64,000 bases of DNA from Scandinavium vulneris_A (GTDB lineage Bacteria; Pseudomonadota; Gammaproteobacteria; Enterobacterales; Enterobacteriaceae), in NCBI GenBank assembly GCA_046518185.1, contig JBKGRZ010000003.1, forward strand, positions 470,110 to 534,109, in the 5' to 3' direction. This document shows, in pieces, positions 63,866 through 64,000 of the stretch (position 1 is its first letter; every line of letters starts with the position of its first letter). Under the pieces are notes generated by a model. That model had not been told where the DNA came from, searched no databases, and saw only the letters and a program-made list of their open reading frames with translations. The translations under genes and the position numbers were made by a program.

Positions 63866-64000
63866 ATGCGTAAGATCCGATTCACCGAGCACCAGATCAT
63901 CGCCGTTCTGAAGTCTGTCGAAGCCGGGCGTACCGTCAAAGATGTGTGCCGCGAAGCCGCTATTTCCGAAGCCAGCTACTACAACTGGAAGGCGAAATAT
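63866..64000 (+). mobile_element. IS3-family insertion sequence, start of OrfA transposase (cut by window end)
   Basis: The first 45 codons read MRKIRFTEHQIIAVLKSVEA, then GRTVKDVCREAAISEASYYN. This is the helix-turn-helix N-terminus of an IS3-family OrfA, closest to the IS407 group. GAGGAG lies about 10 bases upstream of ATG 63866. The left inverted repeat was not located; it should lie within about 60-100 bases upstream. It follows pheU and marks accessory DNA. Confidence 0.85.

Overview
The window is enterobacterial chromosome, most like the Citrobacter lineage. Gene order follows the 94-min region of E. coli K-12 in reverse orientation: bsmA-yjfN-aidB, rlmB-rnr-nsrR-purA, yjeT-hflC-hflK-hflX-hfq-miaA-mutL-amiB-tsaE-nnr, queG, three tRNA-Gly, orn, rsgA-psd-mscM, epmA, frdABCD, blc, gdx, ecnR-ecnB-ecnA, efp, epmB, yjeJ, yjeI, groL-groS, yjeH, fxsA, aspA-dcuA, cutA-dsbD-yjdC, tRNA-Phe. 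Most core proteins are near-identical in length and sequence to their E. coli counterparts. The genus is inference: ecnR beside the entericidins, the missing ampC and the pilus cluster fit a Citrobacter relative such as C. rodentium or C. amalonaticus better than E. coli.

Region by region. Bases 1-3750 hold stress-response genes (bsmA/yjfN family, aidB) and a metabolite:H+ symporter standing where E. coli has yjfI-yjfC. Bases 3830-19900 form two large minus-strand transcription blocks: RNA modification and decay plus NO sensing and purine synthesis, then the hfq/hfl superoperon extending up to nnr. Bases 19890-29060 hold tRNA modification (queG), the tRNA-Gly cluster, orn, the rsgA-psd-mscM block and epmA. 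Bases 29200-32700 are the anaerobic fumarate reductase operon with a recognisable FNR site. Bases 32700-37950 hold blc, the guanidinium exporter gdx behind a guanidine-II riboswitch, the entericidin locus, and the EF-P modification genes efp and epmB; epmA, the third EF-P modification gene, lies at 28.1-29.1 kb.

The accessory highlight is 38003-53252, an AT-richer island of about 15 kb between yjeI and groL. It carries a complete 12-gene type IVb pilus operon on the minus strand. Gene order matches V. cholerae tcp and ETEC cof/lng one for one: major pilin, large minor pilin, TcpQ-, secretin-, TcpR-, TcpD-, TcpS-like, ATPase, platform protein, TcpF/CofJ-like secreted protein, prepilin peptidase. 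It ends with an unusual M23 peptidase whose C-terminal domain resembles the operon's own TcpS-like protein. Divergent from the pilus is a full-length second-type OpgB (phosphoglycerol transferase I) paralogue. The 12-gene size recalls the CFC pilus of Citrobacter rodentium.

The right end is tRNA-Phe (pheU), a classic island insertion site, followed by non-core DNA and the start of an IS3-family element. Three ERIC elements sit in operon spacers, one of them inside the tRNA-Gly cluster.
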